Assembly: GCA_023416875.1 (NCBI GenBank)
Contig: JAEZGT010000343.1
Coordinates: forward strand, 1 to 5,992
Origin: Pseudomonadota bacterium
Lineage (GTDB): Bacteria > Pseudomonadota > Gammaproteobacteria > Pseudomonadales > Cellvibrionaceae
Reading direction: 5' to 3'
Length of the DNA: 5,992 nucleotides
Shown: positions 4,706 to 5,992 of the stretch, piece by piece
Numbering within the stretch: position 1 is the stretch's first letter
How the letters are laid out: each line of letters starts with the position of its first letter
The notes under the pieces: model-generated
The model's database searches: none
Told to the model about the DNA's origin: nothing
The model's input: the letters and a program-made list of their open reading frames with translations, nothing else
Made by a program: the position numbers and the translations under genes

Positions 4706-5992
4706 ATGAAAAAGAGCTTTATTACCACTTTGCTATTATCCATGGGGATCAGTGTTTCCGCGTCAGCAGCTAACCAGTACATCTGGATGGAGGCGGAAAG
4801 CGGCGGCGAGCTCAATCCCATCGTAGTGAAGTCAGACTTGGGAGCTTCCCAGGCAATCTATCTGGCCTCGTGGAAATGGGCAGATTACGGTGCACGCTCA
4901 GCCGACAGCGGCATGATCACTTTCGATGTCTATATCCCTGAAACTGGCGAATACACCCTCTGGGGCCGAGTGCGCTTGCCCAACAGTGGCAGCAAGCCTT
5001 TTGATGTCAGTGTAGGGAATGGCAATGCCTCAGACTCCAGTCAATGGACTACCTGGGCCGCAGACAATCGTTCCGATGTGAAAAGCTGGGGCTGGTCAAA
5101 TTCCGGTGTCAGCAAAACCCTCACCAAAGGCATGAATACCCTGCACCTGATTCAGCGCGAAGGTGGCCCCGGCGTACATTTGGACAAGATTCTGCTCACC
5201 AACGACACCTCTTACGTACCTAAAGGATTGGGTGCCGCCGAACCGAGCCTCGATATCACCAACCCTTATAAAAGTCCTGCCGTTGGCAAATACGGTCAGC
5301 TGCGCCTGGTTGGCAATCAGCTGAGCGATAAAAACGGCCAGCCCGTGCAACTGCGCGGCATCAGCGCCCACGGCCTGCAGTGGTTCCCACTGGTGGAAAA
5401 ACAAACCATCGCCAATATGGCGGAATATTTTGGCGCTGAGGTTGTGCGCCTGGCCATGTATATCGAAGATTTCGCGCCCACCGACCCTAGCGATTTCTGG
5501 GGCGGTTATATGGCAGACAAGGCAGGCATGATGGCGCGTACCGAAAAAGCCATCGAAGATGCGGTAAACGCCGGCCTCTACGTTCTGGTGGACTGGCACA
5601 TACACAACACACCATCCAATTACACCGCTGAAGCGACGGCCTTTTTCTCCGAGATTTCCAGAAAGTATGGCCACCTGCCCAATATCATTTATGAAATCTG
5701 TAACGAGCCTGTGGCGGTGAGCTGGTCGGGTGGTATCAAGCCCTACGCCAACACCGTTATCAATGCGATCCGTCAGAATGATCCGGACAACATCATCATC
5801 GTCGGCACCCCTACCTGGAGCCAGGATGTGGACGCCGCTGCCAAAGATCCATTGAGCCACAGCAACGTGATGTACGCGTTCCACTATTACGCGGCCACTC
5901 ACGACTTCAACACCATGAAGAACAAAGTGGAATCCGCGCTGAGTGCCGGTATCGCCGTGTTTGTCTCAGAGTGGGGTACTTCTGATGTGGGT
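4706..5992 (+). CDS. Secreted GH5 (subfamily 2-like) endo-beta-1,4-glucanase with N-terminal beta-sandwich module; 3' end cut by window edge
   Basis: 429 codons are present and the frame stays open to the edge. Residues 1-22 are a Sec signal peptide (MKKSFITTLLLSMG, then ASAAN; cleavage after Ala21 or Ala22). Residues about 24-167 form a beta-sandwich-like module starting YIWMEAESGG and ending GVHLDKILLTND, resembling CBM6/CBM35-type carbohydrate-binding folds; the exact family is not recognised. Residues about 195-429 are a GH5 catalytic domain: LRLVGNQLSDKNGQPVQLRGISAHGLQWF, VVRLAMY with Arg248, VLVDWHIH (293-300), IIYEICNEP with acid/base Glu334, AFHYYAATH (391-399) and VSEWGTSD with nucleophile Glu422. 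Both catalytic glutamates are intact, so it should hydrolyse internal beta-1,4-glucan bonds outside the cytoplasm. The two domains are joined by a short proline-containing linker (about 168-194), not the long Ser-rich linker common in related cellulases. C-terminal modules may exist beyond the window. Confidence 0.93.
   Translation, partial: MKKSFITTLLLSMGISVSASAANQYIWMEAESGGELNPIVVKSDLGASQAIYLASWKWADYGARSADSGMITFDVYIPETGEYTLWGRVRLPNSGSKPFDVSVGNGNASDSSQWTTWAADNRSDVKSWGWSNSGVSKTLTKGMNTLHLIQREGGPGVHLDKILLTNDTSYVPKGLGAAEPSLDITNPYKSPAVGKYGQLRLVGNQLSDKNGQPVQLRGISAHGLQWFPLVEKQTIANMAEYFGAEVVRLAMYIEDFAPTDPSDFWGGYMADKAGMMARTEKAIEDAVNAGLYVLVDWHIHNTPSNYTAEATAFFSEISRKYGHLPNIIYEICNEPVAVSWSGGIKPYANTVINAIRQNDPDNIIIVGTPTWSQDVDAAAKDPLSHSNVMYAFHYYAATHDFNTMKNKVESALSAGIAVFVSEWGTSDVG

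Noticed and set aside
4507..4821. 104-codon minus-strand frame across the cellulase promoter and signal peptide
   Set aside because: It overlaps the cellulase start and promoter in antisense, resembles no family, and has no supporting ribosome site.
5096..5902. 268-codon minus-strand open frame inside the cellulase gene
   Set aside because: It lies wholly antisense to the GH5 domain with its catalytic motifs, shows no recognisable domain, and is explained by the codon bias of the real gene.

Overview
The window looks like chromosome from a cellulose-degrading marine or soil gammaproteobacterium, most plausibly in or near the Cellvibrionaceae (Cellvibrio, Saccharophagus, Teredinibacter and relatives). 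The case rests on a secreted GH5 subfamily-2-type endoglucanase with an N-terminal beta-sandwich module, an outer-membrane-type lipoprotein, HDOD and response-regulator signalling genes of gammaproteobacterial style, and a moderate base composition. The assignment is inferred from protein style only. No tRNA, rRNA, CRISPR array, insertion sequence or phage gene was seen.

Layout, left to right. (1) Positions 1-303, minus strand: the N-terminal 101 codons of an HDOD-domain protein that runs off the left edge. (2) Positions 304-526: a divergent, AT-rich intergenic region holding a perfect 8-bp inverted repeat and a weak promoter. (3) Positions 527-1747, plus strand: a 406-aa response regulator with a receiver domain, a sensor-like middle and a helical C-terminus, but no DNA-binding domain. 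(4) Positions 1750-4098, minus strand: a large lipoprotein with an N-terminal beta-propeller-like half and a C-terminal phytase-like/esterase-like domain. It converges tail to tail on the response regulator with only 2 nt between the stop codons. (5) Positions 4099-4705: a 607-bp divergent regulatory region with a PhoB-box-like element on the lipoprotein side and, on the cellulase side, a near-consensus sigma70 promoter, an operator-like palindrome and a leader hairpin. (6) Positions 4706-5992, plus strand: the first 429 codons of the secreted endoglucanase, including both catalytic glutamates, cut by the right edge.

The genes form two loosely related blocks. The left block is signalling: an HDOD protein and a non-DNA-binding response regulator sharing a divergent control region. 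The right block is exported nutrient-acquisition functions: a surface lipoprotein possibly tied to phosphate esters and a cellulase, sharing another divergent control region. No complete novel system is evident. The points worth following are regulatory (Pho-box-like element, palindrome over the cellulase start site, leader hairpin, 8-bp inverted repeat) and architectural (two-domain lipoprotein, N-terminal module of the cellulase, receiver domain with altered active-site residues).
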